64,000 nt of DNA from UBA7672 sp965279205 (GTDB taxonomy: Bacteria; Pseudomonadota; Alphaproteobacteria; Caulobacterales; Hyphomonadaceae): assembly GCA_965279205.1 (NCBI GenBank), contig OZ257144.1, positions 496,001 to 560,000 of the forward strand, in the 5' to 3' direction. Of this stretch, positions 44,168-53,916 are shown piece after piece. Under the pieces are notes generated by a model that did no database searches, was not told the DNA's origin, and saw only the letters and a list, made by a program, of their open reading frames with translations. Positions within the stretch are counted from its first letter, which is position 1. Each line of letters begins with the position of its first letter. A program made the translations under genes and the position numbers.

Positions 44168-45568
44168 ATGAGCGAAAGTTTTGACGTCGTCATCATTGGC
44201 GCGGGCCCCGGCGGCTACAATTGCGCCACCCGCTGCGGCCAGCTCGGCCTCAAGGTCGCGCTGATCGAGAAACGCGACAAGCTCGGCGGAACCTGTCTCA
44301 ATGTCGGCTGCATCCCGTCCAAGGCGATGCTGCACGCCTCCGAGCTCTACGAGACCGCGGGCAAGGATTTCGCCGGTCTCGGCATCGAGGTCACCGGCCT
44401 CAAGCTCAACCTCGAAGCCATGCTGAAGCAGAAGGCCGACGCCGTGAACGGGCTCACGGCGGGCGTCGCCTTCATCATGAAGAAGAACAAGGTCACCGTC
44501 TTCCGCGGCGCCGGCCGCATCGATGGTCCCGGCCGCGTCGTTGTCGCCGGTCCGGGCGGCGACCAGGTGCTCGAGGCAAAGCACATCGTCATCGCCACCG
44601 GCTCCGAGCCCACGCCGCTTCCCGGTGTCGAGATCGACGAGGAGCGCGTCGTCTCCTCCACCGGCGCTCTATCGCTGAAATCGGTTCCGAAGAAGATGAT
44701 TGTCATCGGCGCTGGCATCATCGGCCTCGAACTTGGCTCTGTGTGGCGCCGTCTCGGCTCGGAAGTCACCGTTGTCGAATATCTCGATCGCATCCTGCCG
44801 GGCGCCGATGGCGAGATCGCCAAGCAGGCCCAGCGCACGTTCACCAAGCAGGGCATCGAGTTCAAGCTCGGCATGAAGGTCACCGGCGTCGAAAAGCTCA
44901 AGTCGAAGCTCAAGCTCTCGATGCAGCCCGCTGCTGGCGGCGAGACCGAAGCGGTCGATGCGGATGTCGTCCTTCTCGCCATCGGCCGCCGTCCCTTCAC
45001 GCAGGGCCTCGGCCTTGAGACGGTTGGCGTTATTCCCGACAAGCGCGGGGTCATCGCTAACGACCACTATCGCACCAGCGCTGAAAACGTCTGGGTCATC
45101 GGCGACGTTACCACCGGCCCGATGCTCGCCCACAAGGCGGAAGACGAGGCGGTCGCCTGCGCCGAAATCATCGCGGGCAGAGCGGGCCATGTCGACTACG
45201 GAATTATTCCCGGCGTTGTCTACACCAAGCCGGAAATCGCCTGGGTCGGGAAGACCGAGGAAGAACTCAAGGCCGAAGGCGTCCAGTACAAGGTCGGCAA
45301 ATTCCCGTTCTCGGCAAACTCGCGCGCCAAGACCAACCATGAGACCGACGGCTTCGTTAAGATCCTCGCGGACGCCGCAACCGATCGCGTCCTCGGCGCT
45401 CACCTGATGGGCGTCGGCGTCGGCGAGATGATCGGCGAGGTCTGTGTCGCCATGGAATTCGGCGCCTCGTCCGAGGACATCGCCCGTACCTGCCACGCCC
45501 ATCCGACGCTTACAGAAGCCGTTCGTCAGGCTTCCATGGCAGTCGAGGGCTGGACCATGCAGATGTGA
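44168..45568 (+). CDS. lpdA: Dihydrolipoyl dehydrogenase
   Basis: A 466-residue flavoprotein that reoxidises the lipoyl group of SucB (and of other complexes) with NAD. The FAD-binding start is FDVVIIGAGPGGYNCA, the redox disulfide GGTCLNVGCIPSK (C43 and C48), and the NAD-binding turn KKMIVIGAGIIGLELG. The C-terminal pair HAHPTLTE carries the catalytic His and Glu. Full length. It closes the suc cluster. AGACACC precedes the ATG. Confidence 0.97.
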   Translation: MSESFDVVIIGAGPGGYNCATRCGQLGLKVALIEKRDKLGGTCLNVGCIPSKAMLHASELYETAGKDFAGLGIEVTGLKLNLEAMLKQKADAVNGLTAGVAFIMKKNKVTVFRGAGRIDGPGRVVVAGPGGDQVLEAKHIVIATGSEPTPLPGVEIDEERVVSSTGALSLKSVPKKMIVIGAGIIGLELGSVWRRLGSEVTVVEYLDRILPGADGEIAKQAQRTFTKQGIEFKLGMKVTGVEKLKSKLKLSMQPAAGGETEAVDADVVLLAIGRRPFTQGLGLETVGVIPDKRGVIANDHYRTSAENVWVIGDVTTGPMLAHKAEDEAVACAEIIAGRAGHVDYGIIPGVVYTKPEIAWVGKTEEELKAEGVQYKVGKFPFSANSRAKTNHETDGFVKILADAATDRVLGAHLMGVGVGEMIGEVCVAMEFGASSEDIARTCHAHPTLTEAVRQASMAVEGWTMQM

Positions 45569-45634
45569 CGCGGCATGGTCTTTGCGGGGCGCTGATGTTC
45601 GGCAAGGCTGGGCTGAACAACGCGGAGGGACGGT

Positions 45635-46531
45635 TTGAGTACCGTTGCATCCCTTACGGGGGAACTTGCACAGGCTAGGGAAGCCGTATCGGGCCGCTTG
45701 CGCGGCGTCGATCCCGAGGACTTTCCCGCCATGCGCCGCGCCTATGACGCGTTCGCCGAAAACGATCCGATGCCGGAAATGTCGACCCAGTCCGACATCG
45801 ATCTTGGCGGCGTGAACTGCCTCGGCCTGCTCCCCAAGGGGGCGAGCGGCGATCATGTCATTCTCTGGTGCCATGGCGGCGGTTTCGCCATGGGCTCGTC
45901 GCGCTCTCACAAAGGCCTCGCGTCACAGGTCGCGTCCGTCGCGAAGATCGCGGCCATCGTTCCCGACTATCGTCTGGCGCCTGAACACCGCCATCCGGCT
46001 GCGCTGGAAGATTGCGTCACCGCCTATCGCGCCGCGATGGGCGAGGGCATCAAGGCCAACCGCATCATCCTTGCCGGTGACAGCGCTGGCGGCGGTCTCG
46101 CCGTCGCTACCGCGCTCAAGCTGAAGGAACTCGGCGTAGCTCTGCCCGCTGGCATGATCCTGCTCTCGCCGTGGGTCGATCTCGCCAACCGCGGCTGGAG
46201 CCACGGCGCCAAGGCCCAGCGCGATCCCTTCCTTACCAGCAAGAGCCTCGCGGTCCGCGCGAAGCAGTATCTCGGCGAAGGCGCCCTTCCGCTGCTCGAC
46301 GCCGACATGCGCGGCCTGCCGCCGACCTTCATCCAGACGGGCGAGGCTGAAATCCTGATGTCGGATTCAACCGCACTCGCCGAACGCCTTGGCGCCGCGG
46401 GCGTGCCCCTGACGCTCGAGATCTGGCCCGAGATGTTCCACGTCTTCCAGGCCCGCTACCCGATGCTCGCCCAGGCCCGCCAGGCCATCTCCCGCCTCGG
46501 CCAATGGGCCGCCGCTCACGTCGCGAAGTAG
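45635..46531 (+). CDS. Alpha/beta hydrolase of the hormone-sensitive-lipase family
   Basis: The 298-residue esterase has the oxyanion box HGGGFAMGS, the nucleophile elbow GDSAGGGLA, and the C-terminal EMFHVFQ region with the histidine. Family IV esterases hydrolyse short acyl esters and lactones. Translation starts at TTG, well supported by GGAGGGACGG seven bases before. The gene follows lpdA by 66 bases but is unlikely to belong to the suc unit. Substrate unknown. Confidence 0.85.
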   Translation: MSTVASLTGELAQAREAVSGRLRGVDPEDFPAMRRAYDAFAENDPMPEMSTQSDIDLGGVNCLGLLPKGASGDHVILWCHGGGFAMGSSRSHKGLASQVASVAKIAAIVPDYRLAPEHRHPAALEDCVTAYRAAMGEGIKANRIILAGDSAGGGLAVATALKLKELGVALPAGMILLSPWVDLANRGWSHGAKAQRDPFLTSKSLAVRAKQYLGEGALPLLDADMRGLPPTFIQTGEAEILMSDSTALAERLGAAGVPLTLEIWPEMFHVFQARYPMLAQARQAISRLGQWAAAHVAK

Positions 46532-46556
46532 GACGCTCTCGCGCCACGCCACCGGC

Positions 46557-46657
46557 TGTCATCCCGGCTGAAGCGAAGCGGAAGGCCGGGATCCATTCAT
46601 CCGTGGGACGATCAGAGAAATGGTTCCCGGACAGCGCTGCGCGCTTCCGGGATGACA
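46557..46657. repeat. Dispersed palindromic intergenic repeat, copy B
   Basis: Starts TGTCATCCCGG and ends CCGGGATGACA, as in copy A at 29467. It shares GGCCGGGATCCATTCATCCG, then GGTTCCCGGACAGCGCT, at corresponding places. It is 10 bases shorter because of small deletions in the middle. Confidence 0.85.
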
Positions 46658-47459
46658 GCAGTGAGGAGCAACCCAGCACATTCCAGCGGTGAGATAGGAG
46701 GATAACTCCCGTCCGAACTCTCGCGATTGCTGAGCTTTCAGCACGCACGCTGTGGGACAAAACAAACCCTCCATCCCCACCGCCCTCGCTTGCCCGATAC
46801 TCCGGGCCAATGAGATCGCTCACCGCCATCTTCACCCGGCTGCTCTGGCGCTTTTATCCGGTCCTCTGGATGCACTGGGCCATCGACCGCCTGTTCGACT
46901 GGGCCTTTGATACGCTCGAGGCCGAGTTCGACCGGCTGTGCCAGAGCCGGGAGGTGCTGGCCTGGTTTGGCGGCTGGCTCGCCGTCATCGGCGAGCGTCT
47001 GGACGAGCTGATCGAGATGAAGGCCTGCCAGATCGCAGGGCTTCTCCACGAGCCCTGGCCGCGTCCGCGTCATACCTGGGCCTGGTCGGTCCGGTCTCCC
47101 CACGAGGCCTGCCGCCGGCTTGAGCGTCTGGTGCTGCGCTATCAGGACATCGACCGTCTCGCCCAGCGCCGCGCCGGGCGTCTCATCCGCCAGCGCGAGG
47201 TCAATACCGTCGACCTGTCTCCCTCCGCCCACGCTTCTGTCCTCGCGCCGGCGCCACCGGCCCCGTCGGTGTTGCCGGCGCCGGTGTTGCCGGTGTGGTC
47301 GGTGGCGCCGGTGGTGTCGCATTTTTCGAAACGCGCGGCCGGACAGATCCGCGCCCCGCCTTGGTCGTCGTCATTCAATCCAAAAACCAACCTCGCCGGC
47401 CTCGCCGGCGAGATCGCATCCTCATGTCCAGAATGTCAGATCAGACCAAGAGCCGGGCC

Positions 47460-48317
<858 letters not shown>

Positions 48318-48525
48318 CGTCAAACCCCGCTGGAACAGTCGTTACACGTTAGAGCGGATTTGGGCGGGGGAGGGAAGCCGGGGGCCTGGCGAGGCCCCGG
48401 CCCGTCATTCCGCCGGGTTACCGGCAGGCAAGCAAAACTTAAGGAACGGCGGCTAGACCCGGCAGACGGCCACGTCCAGACTCCCCACGGATTCCGGGGG
48501 AAAGACGCCCGGCCGGGAGGAATGG

Positions 48526-48951
48526 ATGCCCCTCAAACTCTCGCTCAAGCCGGGCGAACGCTTCGTGGTCAACGGAGCGGTGCTGCAGAACGGCGACCGT
48601 CGCGCCGTGCTTCTGCTGCAGAACAAGGCGTCGATCCTTCGCGAGAAGGACATCATCCAGCCCGAGGACGCCAACACGCCCGTGCGGCGGATCTATTTCC
48701 CGATCATGATGATGTATCTGGATCCCGCCGAGGCCAGCAAATTCTACGACGAGTTTGTGCTGCGCCTGAACGAGTTCATGGGCGCGATCCGCTCCACCGA
48801 GATTCTCAAGGAATGCGTCTCCCTCTCAAGGGAGGTGATGTCGGCCGACTACTACAAGGCGCTTACCAGGTGCCGGAAGCTTCTAACCTACGAACAGGGA
48901 TTGCTGGGCAATGTCCATTCAGGCCTACCAGAACGCGGCGAAGAAGACTGA
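48526..48951 (+). CDS. flbT: Flagellin synthesis regulator FlbT
   Basis: A 141-residue protein matching the alphaproteobacterial FlbT family (LSLKPGERFVVNGAVLQNGDRRAVLLLQNKASILREKDI). In Caulobacter FlbT binds the flagellin mRNA 5' leader and blocks its translation until the hook is built. GGGAGG precedes the ATG. It overlaps flaF by 41 bases in another frame, and flagellin genes follow, so the whole unit probably works as one checkpoint. Confidence 0.93.
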   Translation: MPLKLSLKPGERFVVNGAVLQNGDRRAVLLLQNKASILREKDIIQPEDANTPVRRIYFPIMMMYLDPAEASKFYDEFVLRLNEFMGAIRSTEILKECVSLSREVMSADYYKALTRCRKLLTYEQGLLGNVHSGLPERGEED

Positions 48952-49288
48952 GGGCCCGCGTCAGACCGAGTATCGCGCCTTTGCGGTTGCGACACGTGGT
49001 CTGATCGACGCCGCCAGCCTGCCTGCGTCCGAAATCGGCCGCCGCGCCGAGGCCCTGTCCGTGAACCGCCGCCTGTGGTCGCTCCTGGCCGCCGACTGCG
49101 CTGCCGAGGGCAACCAATTGTCGCAGTCCCTGCGCGCCCAGATCATCTCGCTGTCCATGTTCGTCGACCGCCACTCCAGCGCCGTGATGCGGGAAGGGGC
49201 TCCGCTCGACGTGCTTATCGAGATAAACCGCACGATCATGCAGGGCCTGTCGCCGACGCCCGCTCCCGTTGCTGCAGCGCAGTACTGA
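48911..49288 (+). CDS. flaF: Flagellar regulator FlaF
   Basis: A 125-residue all-helical protein of the FlaF family (MSIQAYQNAAKKTEGPRQTEYRAFAVATRGL; SQSLRAQIISLSMFVDRHS). It works against FlbT and is needed for flagellin production and secretion. It begins inside flbT, so its translation is coupled. The last ~15 residues are Pro/Ala-rich. A flagellin gene follows after 168 bases, with its own promoter. Confidence 0.92.
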   Translation: MSIQAYQNAAKKTEGPRQTEYRAFAVATRGLIDAASLPASEIGRRAEALSVNRRLWSLLAADCAAEGNQLSQSLRAQIISLSMFVDRHSSAVMREGAPLDVLIEINRTIMQGLSPTPAPVAAAQY

Positions 49289-49379
49289 TGCGCGTCCGGT
49301 AGAGCCCGGTATTGGTTAGCGTTTCGGCAAGAATTTCCTTAGCTCCGGCACACCTCTAATTAAGACCTCTCCGGCTAAC

Positions 49380-49394
49380 TGGCCCAATGTCGGC
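49380..49394 (+). promoter_or_regulatory. Candidate sigma-54 promoter of flagellin 1
   Basis: GG at 49381-49382 and GC at 49393-49394, exactly ten bases apart, within TGGCCCAATGTCGGC. The core dinucleotides match sigma-54 promoters, but the flanks deviate from TGGCAC-N5-TTGC. Confidence 0.4.
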
Positions 49395-49409
49395 GCAAAA
49401 CGCGCTGGC

Positions 49410-49430
49410 GGCCGATCAAAATGATCGGTC
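49410..49430 (+). promoter_or_regulatory. Hairpin in the flagellin 1 leader, possible FlbT target
   Basis: GGCCGATC and GATCGGTC form an 8-bp stem with one wobble pair and a 5-base loop of AAAAT, 26 bases before the start codon. It is placed where FlbT acts in Caulobacter flagellin mRNA. Confidence 0.35.
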
Positions 49431-49456
49431 TCTGACCCAGAACGGAGACTAGTTTC

Positions 49457-50659
49457 ATGCTTAGCGTGAACTCGAACTATGGCGCGTCCATCGCGCTGCA
49501 AAACCTCAACTCCACCAACAAAGAACTGAACGAAGTCCAGAGCCGCATCAACACCGGTTTCAAGGTGTCGAGCGCCAAGGACAACGGCGCCGTGTTCGCG
49601 ATGGCTGAAACCCAGCGCGCCCGCGTGACCTCGATCGCTGCCGTCAAGGACGGCATCGACCGCGCTTCCTCGGCGATCGACGTCGCCCTCGCTGCTGGCG
49701 ACGGTATCGGCAAGATCCTCAAGGAAATGAAGACGAAAGCGGTCGCGGCCCAGGCCGAAGACCTCACGTCCGACCAACGCGCCGCCATCCAGGCTGACTA
49801 CGACGAGCTTCGCGCCAACATCAACCAGATCGCCAATGGCGCTCAGTTCAACGGCATGAACCTCGTTGCCTCGGGCGGCCAGAACCTCTCGGTTCTGATG
49901 TCCGACCTCGCGACGGGCACCAAAGGCACGATGATCAACGCCACTGGCGTCACGGGCGTCGTTCCGGGTCTCGCCTCGGTCCTGGCCGACACGTTCGGCT
50001 TCGCCGGCACCGAAACCATCCAGTTCCAGCTGGATGGCACGGGTATCGGCACGGTCACGGTCACCTCGTCGATGACGGTGCAGGGCTACATGGATGAAGT
50101 CGCCACCCAGACCGGCGGCCGCATCTCGGCGTCCTACAACCAAGGCACCGGCGTCATGTCGTATCGCTCGTCCGAAGGCGTGCTGACCACCAACGATCTC
50201 ACGATCGTCGGCACCGGCACGGCTGGCGACGAGAGCGCCTTCCTCGGCGTTGGCGAAACCAACATCGCCGCGACGGGCTCCTCGGTCACGACCACGGTCA
50301 CCAACCTCGACTTCACGGTTGGCGGCTCGGGCGCGCTCGCGGGCATCTCGTCGGCTGCCAGCACGCTGTCGTCGGCAAGCGCGTCCGTGACGGTCTCCGG
50401 CACGATCGACACGGCCATGGTCACCCTGAACCGCCAGCTGGCGACGATGGGTTCGCAAGCCAAGGCTCTGGACATCCAGAACGACTTCCTCGGCAAGCTG
50501 TCGGACACGATCGAACAAGGTATCTCGAACCTCGTCGACGCCGATCTGGCGAAAGAAAGCGCCCGCCTCCAGTCGCTGCAGATCAAGCAGCAGCTGGGCG
50601 CCCAGGCCCTCTCGATCGCCAACCAGGCGCCGTCGCTGGTTCTGTCCTTCTTCCGCTAA
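49457..50659 (+). CDS. Flagellin 1
   Basis: A 400-residue flagellin. The conserved coiled N-terminal helix (LQNLNSTNKELNEVQSRINTGFKVSSAKDNGAVFAMAE) and C-terminal helix (LGAQALSIANQAPSLVLSFFR) form the filament core. Between them lies a large central part (residues ~150-290) absent from the shorter Caulobacter-type flagellins. It has a threonine/glycine-rich beta pattern, so the filament may have a surface layer of this domain. GGAG precedes the ATG, and a strong hairpin ends the gene. It is a close paralogue of flagellin 2 on the same strand. Confidence 0.95.
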   Translation: MLSVNSNYGASIALQNLNSTNKELNEVQSRINTGFKVSSAKDNGAVFAMAETQRARVTSIAAVKDGIDRASSAIDVALAAGDGIGKILKEMKTKAVAAQAEDLTSDQRAAIQADYDELRANINQIANGAQFNGMNLVASGGQNLSVLMSDLATGTKGTMINATGVTGVVPGLASVLADTFGFAGTETIQFQLDGTGIGTVTVTSSMTVQGYMDEVATQTGGRISASYNQGTGVMSYRSSEGVLTTNDLTIVGTGTAGDESAFLGVGETNIAATGSSVTTTVTNLDFTVGGSGALAGISSAASTLSSASASVTVSGTIDTAMVTLNRQLATMGSQAKALDIQNDFLGKLSDTIEQGISNLVDADLAKESARLQSLQIKQQLGAQALSIANQAPSLVLSFFR

Positions 50660-50705
50660 TACCGGATCAGGGCTGGCCGCTCGCGCGGCCGGCCCAACCG
50701 GTATT
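50658..50705 (+). terminator. Large hairpin terminator after flagellin 1
   Basis: An inner 11-bp stem (GGGCTGGCCGC / GCGGCCGGCCC, one wobble) is closed by an outer 8-bp stem (AATACCGG / CCGGTATT). It overlaps the stop codon. Confidence 0.75.
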
Positions 50706-50886
50706 CGGTTCTACCTTTTCCAGCATCCCCAGTGGAGCTGGTGGGCGGCGGGCCCGGAGCGCGAGTTCCGGCCCGCTTTCCCGTTTCCGAAGCGCCACTG
50801 GCGCCTTTTGACCCGGCAAAACCTGCCTTGCCCGAGTCGTTCCTGCCTAGTCCGTGAATCAGACGCCGCCTGACGTTAACCATCGG
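50706..50886. other. Untranslated spacer between flagellins, possible small RNA
   Basis: No credible reading frame was found. The stretch contains several GC-rich hairpin-forming segments and is followed directly by a second intrinsic terminator, which would have no purpose unless something is transcribed here. No promoter was identified. Confidence 0.3.
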
Positions 50887-50909
50887 AACCCCGCAGTTAC
50901 GGGGTTTTT
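50887..50909 (+). terminator. Intrinsic terminator upstream of flagellin 2
   Basis: A perfect 7-bp stem (AACCCCG / CGGGGTT) with a 6-base loop is followed by a T run. Confidence 0.8.
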
Positions 50910-50933
50910 CGTGGTTTCGTTAAGGTTACCGGG

Positions 50934-50949
50934 TTGGCACGCGACTTGT
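50934..50949 (+). promoter_or_regulatory. Sigma-54 promoter of flagellin 2
   Basis: TTGGCACGCGACTTGT matches TTGGCACG-N4-TTGC at all but one base, with GG/G at the correct spacing. Transcription would start near 50960, about 50 bases before the ATG. Confidence 0.75.
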
Positions 50950-51011
50950 AACGCTCAGTCGGAACGGCGCCCGCATTGGGCGTAGGCGAACTGACGGCAG
51001 GAGCTGCTCCG

Positions 51012-52217
51012 ATGCTGAGCGTCAATACAAACTACAGCGCAATGATCGCGCTCCAGAACCTGAACTTCACCAACTCCGAGCTGGAAAGCGTCCAGAACCG
51101 CATCAACACCGGTTTCAAGGTGGCGAGCGCCAAGGACAACGGCGCGGTGTTCGCCATCGCCGAACAGCAGCGCGCCAGGGTCACCTCCCTCGCGGCAGTC
51201 AATGACGGCATCAACCGCGCAATTTCTGCGGTGGACGTCGCCCTGTCGGCCGGTGAGTCGATCGGCAAGATCCTCAAGGAGATGAAGACTCGCGCAGTCG
51301 CGGCCCAGGCGGAAGATCTCACCTCCGAACAGCGCGCAGCGATCCAGGCCGACTACGACGAGCTTCGCGACAACATCAACCAGATCGCCAACGCCGCCCA
51401 GTTCAACGGCATCAACCTGGTCAACGCTGGTGGCCTCGACCTCAACGTCCTGATGTCGGACCTGTCCAACGGCTCGTCTGGCACGATGATCAATGCCGAC
51501 GGCGTCACCGGCGTCGTTCCGGGCCTGACCTCGGTCCTGGCCGACACGTTCGGCTTCGCTGGCACTGAAACCATCCAGTTCCAGTTGGATGGCAATGGCA
51601 TCGGCACAGTGGCTGTCACAGCCACGATGACGGTGCAGAGCTACATGGATGAAGTCGCCACCCAGACCGGCGGCCGCATCACGGCGTCCTACAATCAGGC
51701 CACCGGCGTCATGTCGTATCGTTCGTCCGAAGGTGTGCTGACCACCAACGATCTGACGATCGTCGGCACCGGTACGGGCGGCGACGAGGACTCCTTCCTC
51801 GGTGTCGGCGAAACCAACATCGCTTCGACCGGATCGTCGGTTGTCACCACGATTTCGAACCTCGATTTCACCATCGGCGGCACAGGCGCGCTGCAGACCA
51901 TCTCGTCCGCAGCCAACGTTCTGGGCACGCCCAGCGCCTCGGTGAGCGTGTCGGGGGCCATCGACACCGCCATGCAAACCCTGAATCGCCAGCTGGCAAC
52001 GATGGGTTCGCAGGCCAAGGCCCTGGAAATCCAGCACGAATTCCTCGGCAAGCTGTCGGATTCGGTCGAGAAGGGTATCGGCAACCTCGTCGACGCCGAC
52101 CTCGCCAAGGAAAGCGCCAAGCTCCAGTCGCTGCAGATCAAGCAGCAGCTGGGCGCCCAGGCCCTCTCGATCGCCAACCAGTCACCGCAGGTCATCCTGT
52201 CGCTGTTCGGCCGCTAA
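51012..52217 (+). CDS. Flagellin 2
   Basis: A 401-residue paralogue of flagellin 1, with the same N- and C-terminal helices and nearly the same central domain (GTETIQFQLDGNGIGTVAVT, SYMDEVATQTGGRITASYNQ). Small changes are scattered, so the two are a recent duplication or are kept alike by conversion. It has its own sigma-54 promoter and leader hairpin (CGCCC/GGGCG). CAGGAG precedes the ATG at 51012; an in-frame start at 50976 adds 12 residues and is unlikely. Confidence 0.95.
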   Translation: MLSVNTNYSAMIALQNLNFTNSELESVQNRINTGFKVASAKDNGAVFAIAEQQRARVTSLAAVNDGINRAISAVDVALSAGESIGKILKEMKTRAVAAQAEDLTSEQRAAIQADYDELRDNINQIANAAQFNGINLVNAGGLDLNVLMSDLSNGSSGTMINADGVTGVVPGLTSVLADTFGFAGTETIQFQLDGNGIGTVAVTATMTVQSYMDEVATQTGGRITASYNQATGVMSYRSSEGVLTTNDLTIVGTGTGGDEDSFLGVGETNIASTGSSVVTTISNLDFTIGGTGALQTISSAANVLGTPSASVSVSGAIDTAMQTLNRQLATMGSQAKALEIQHEFLGKLSDSVEKGIGNLVDADLAKESAKLQSLQIKQQLGAQALSIANQSPQVILSLFGR

Positions 52218-52298
52218 AACCGGCCCAAAGCAGATCCGGAACGCTCCGGACCTTCAAATCGCCAGTTCCTTGGCCGTCGGCGCACCACGCCGGCGGCC

Positions 52299-52314
52299 TT
52301 GGCGCGTCCGCAGC
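52299..52314 (+). promoter_or_regulatory. Candidate sigma-54 promoter of flagellin 3
   Basis: TTGGCGCGTCCGCAGC has GG and GC ten bases apart and a near-consensus TTGGC[A]CG half. It lies about 84 bases before the flagellin 3 start. Confidence 0.45.
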
Positions 52315-52397
52315 CCGGAAACCTTCTGTTAACGATCACTAACGAAGACTGACCGCGAACGGCTGATTCGTAGAAGCGGATCGGCGTGGAGACGGTC

Positions 52398-53234
52398 ATG
52401 GTCGACAGGCTGAACAACGCGACCGGCGTGCTGGGGGCGCTCAAATACCTTCAGTCGTCCACGCGCGACATCGAGAAAACCGAAACCCGGATCTCGTCCG
52501 GCCTTAAGGTCGCCCGGGCCCGTGACGACGCAACGTCCTACAATGCCGCCGCCTCCATGCGTGGCCAGACATCCTCGCTCAATGCCGTCACGCTCAGCCT
52601 CAACCGCGCCGAATCGATCTCGGACACCGCGATCGCTGCCGCCGAGCAGGTGTCGAAACTGCTGATCGAGATGCAGCGCACCGCCACCGATGCGATGGGG
52701 CAGGACCTCTCCGACGACCAGCGCGCCGAATACATGAACACATTCAAGAACCAGCAAGCTCTGCTGGAACGGTTTCTCACCAACGCTTCGTTCGACGGCG
52801 CCAACGTTCTCGACGGGTCGAAGCCTCTGGGCGTCAGCTTCATCGCGGATTCGGAAGCCAGCCATTCGCTGACGCTGGCAGGCCGCAACTTCCTGCCTGG
52901 CGGTCCGATCGTGACGGTTGGAACCTACCACGACCTCCACTCGCTCACGAACGCCACGCAGGCGCGCGATGCTGTGGCCGAGTCGATCGCCAATGTCGGC
53001 GACCAGCTCACCGAGATGGTGGCCGAGCGCAAGCGCATCGAGGCGCAGAAGGGCTTTGTCACCCGCCTTGCTGATGCGCTCGCTGCCGGCATCAGCCGAA
53101 TGGTCGACACGGATCTCGCCGCCGAGAGCGCGTTGATCCAGGCGCTTCAGGTCAAGCAGGAGCTGAGCGCTCAGTCCGTCGGCATCGCCAACGCGGCGCC
53201 GCAGGCGTTGCTGTCGCTGTTCCGCGGCAGCTAG
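52398..53234 (+). CDS. Flagellin 3, short divergent form
   Basis: The 278-residue flagellin is distinct from the two longer ones: ALKYLQSSTRDIEKTETRISSGLKVARARDD at the start, and IQALQVKQELSAQSVGIANAAPQALLSLFRG at the end. The middle is short and lacks the large insert, so it probably forms a minor segment of the filament. GGAG lies seven bases before the ATG at 52398; a GTG four codons earlier is possible. It is followed 5 bases later by marC, likely translated from the same mRNA. Confidence 0.92.
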   Translation: MVDRLNNATGVLGALKYLQSSTRDIEKTETRISSGLKVARARDDATSYNAAASMRGQTSSLNAVTLSLNRAESISDTAIAAAEQVSKLLIEMQRTATDAMGQDLSDDQRAEYMNTFKNQQALLERFLTNASFDGANVLDGSKPLGVSFIADSEASHSLTLAGRNFLPGGPIVTVGTYHDLHSLTNATQARDAVAESIANVGDQLTEMVAERKRIEAQKGFVTRLADALAAGISRMVDTDLAAESALIQALQVKQELSAQSVGIANAAPQALLSLFRGS

Positions 53235-53238
53235 CCGC

Positions 53239-53901
53239 GTGCTGACCGACCTCCAGTTCGAGCAGGCTGTCGCCGCCTTCGTCACCTTCTTTGTCGTGAT
53301 CGATGCGGTTGGCGTCGCCCCTGTGTTTGCTTCGCTCACCGCGCCTGGCGGCCCCGGCTATGCGCGCCGCATGGCGATCAAGTCGACCGTCGTCGCCACG
53401 ATCATCCTGTTCTTCTTCGCCTTCGCGGGGCCGTGGCTGCTCGGCCATCTCGGGATCTCGCTCGATGCTTTCCGGGCCGCGGGCGGGGCGCTCCTCTTCC
53501 TGATCGCGATCGACATGGTGTTCGAGAAACGCCAGCAGAGACAGAAGAACCGCGCCGATCAGGTGCTGGCCGAGGAAGAAGCCGCCGGTCGTATCGACGA
53601 CATTTCGGTCTTTCCGATCGGTATCCCGATGATCGCGGGTCCCGGCTCGATCGCCACGGCAATGCTCTACATGCAAAACGCCGGCGGCGATCCGCTCAAT
53701 ATCGGCATCGTGTCGTTCGCGATCGGCGCCAACCTGCTGCTGACCTGCGTGATCTTCCTTGCCGCCGGACCGTTGATCAAGGTGATGGGCGATCAGGTCG
53801 CTGGCGCGGTCACGCGCATTTTCGGCGTCATCCTGTCGGCGCTCGCGGTGCAGCTGATGATCGACGGGATCACCGGTGCGTTCGGAATCATTGTCGGATA
53901 G
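53239..53901 (+). CDS. MarC family integral membrane protein
   Basis: A 220-residue protein with six predicted helices and the MarC-family block FVVIDAVGVAPVFASLTAP near the N-terminus. MarC-type proteins are of unknown transport role despite an early link to antibiotic resistance. It starts at GTG, five bases after flagellin 3, so it may be read through from that gene. The middle loop has KRQQRQKNRADQVLAEEE, a basic-acidic region. Confidence 0.87.
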   Translation: MLTDLQFEQAVAAFVTFFVVIDAVGVAPVFASLTAPGGPGYARRMAIKSTVVATIILFFFAFAGPWLLGHLGISLDAFRAAGGALLFLIAIDMVFEKRQQRQKNRADQVLAEEEAAGRIDDISVFPIGIPMIAGPGSIATAMLYMQNAGGDPLNIGIVSFAIGANLLLTCVIFLAAGPLIKVMGDQVAGAVTRIFGVILSALAVQLMIDGITGAFGIIVG

Positions 53902-53916
53902 AGCCCGGCCGCCCGA

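Noticed and set aside
48387..48401. Possible sigma-54 promoter before flbT
   Set aside because: GG and GC are ten bases apart, but the stretch is a run of G/C where such matches arise by chance; the half-sites do not match the consensus.
49316..50518. 400-codon frame on the - strand
   Set aside because: Antisense of flagellin 1, created by its codon bias; the flagellin is certain.
52330..52350. TTAA...TAAC near flagellin 3 as a CtrA box
   Set aside because: Spacing between the half-sites is one base short of the consensus and the second half is incomplete.
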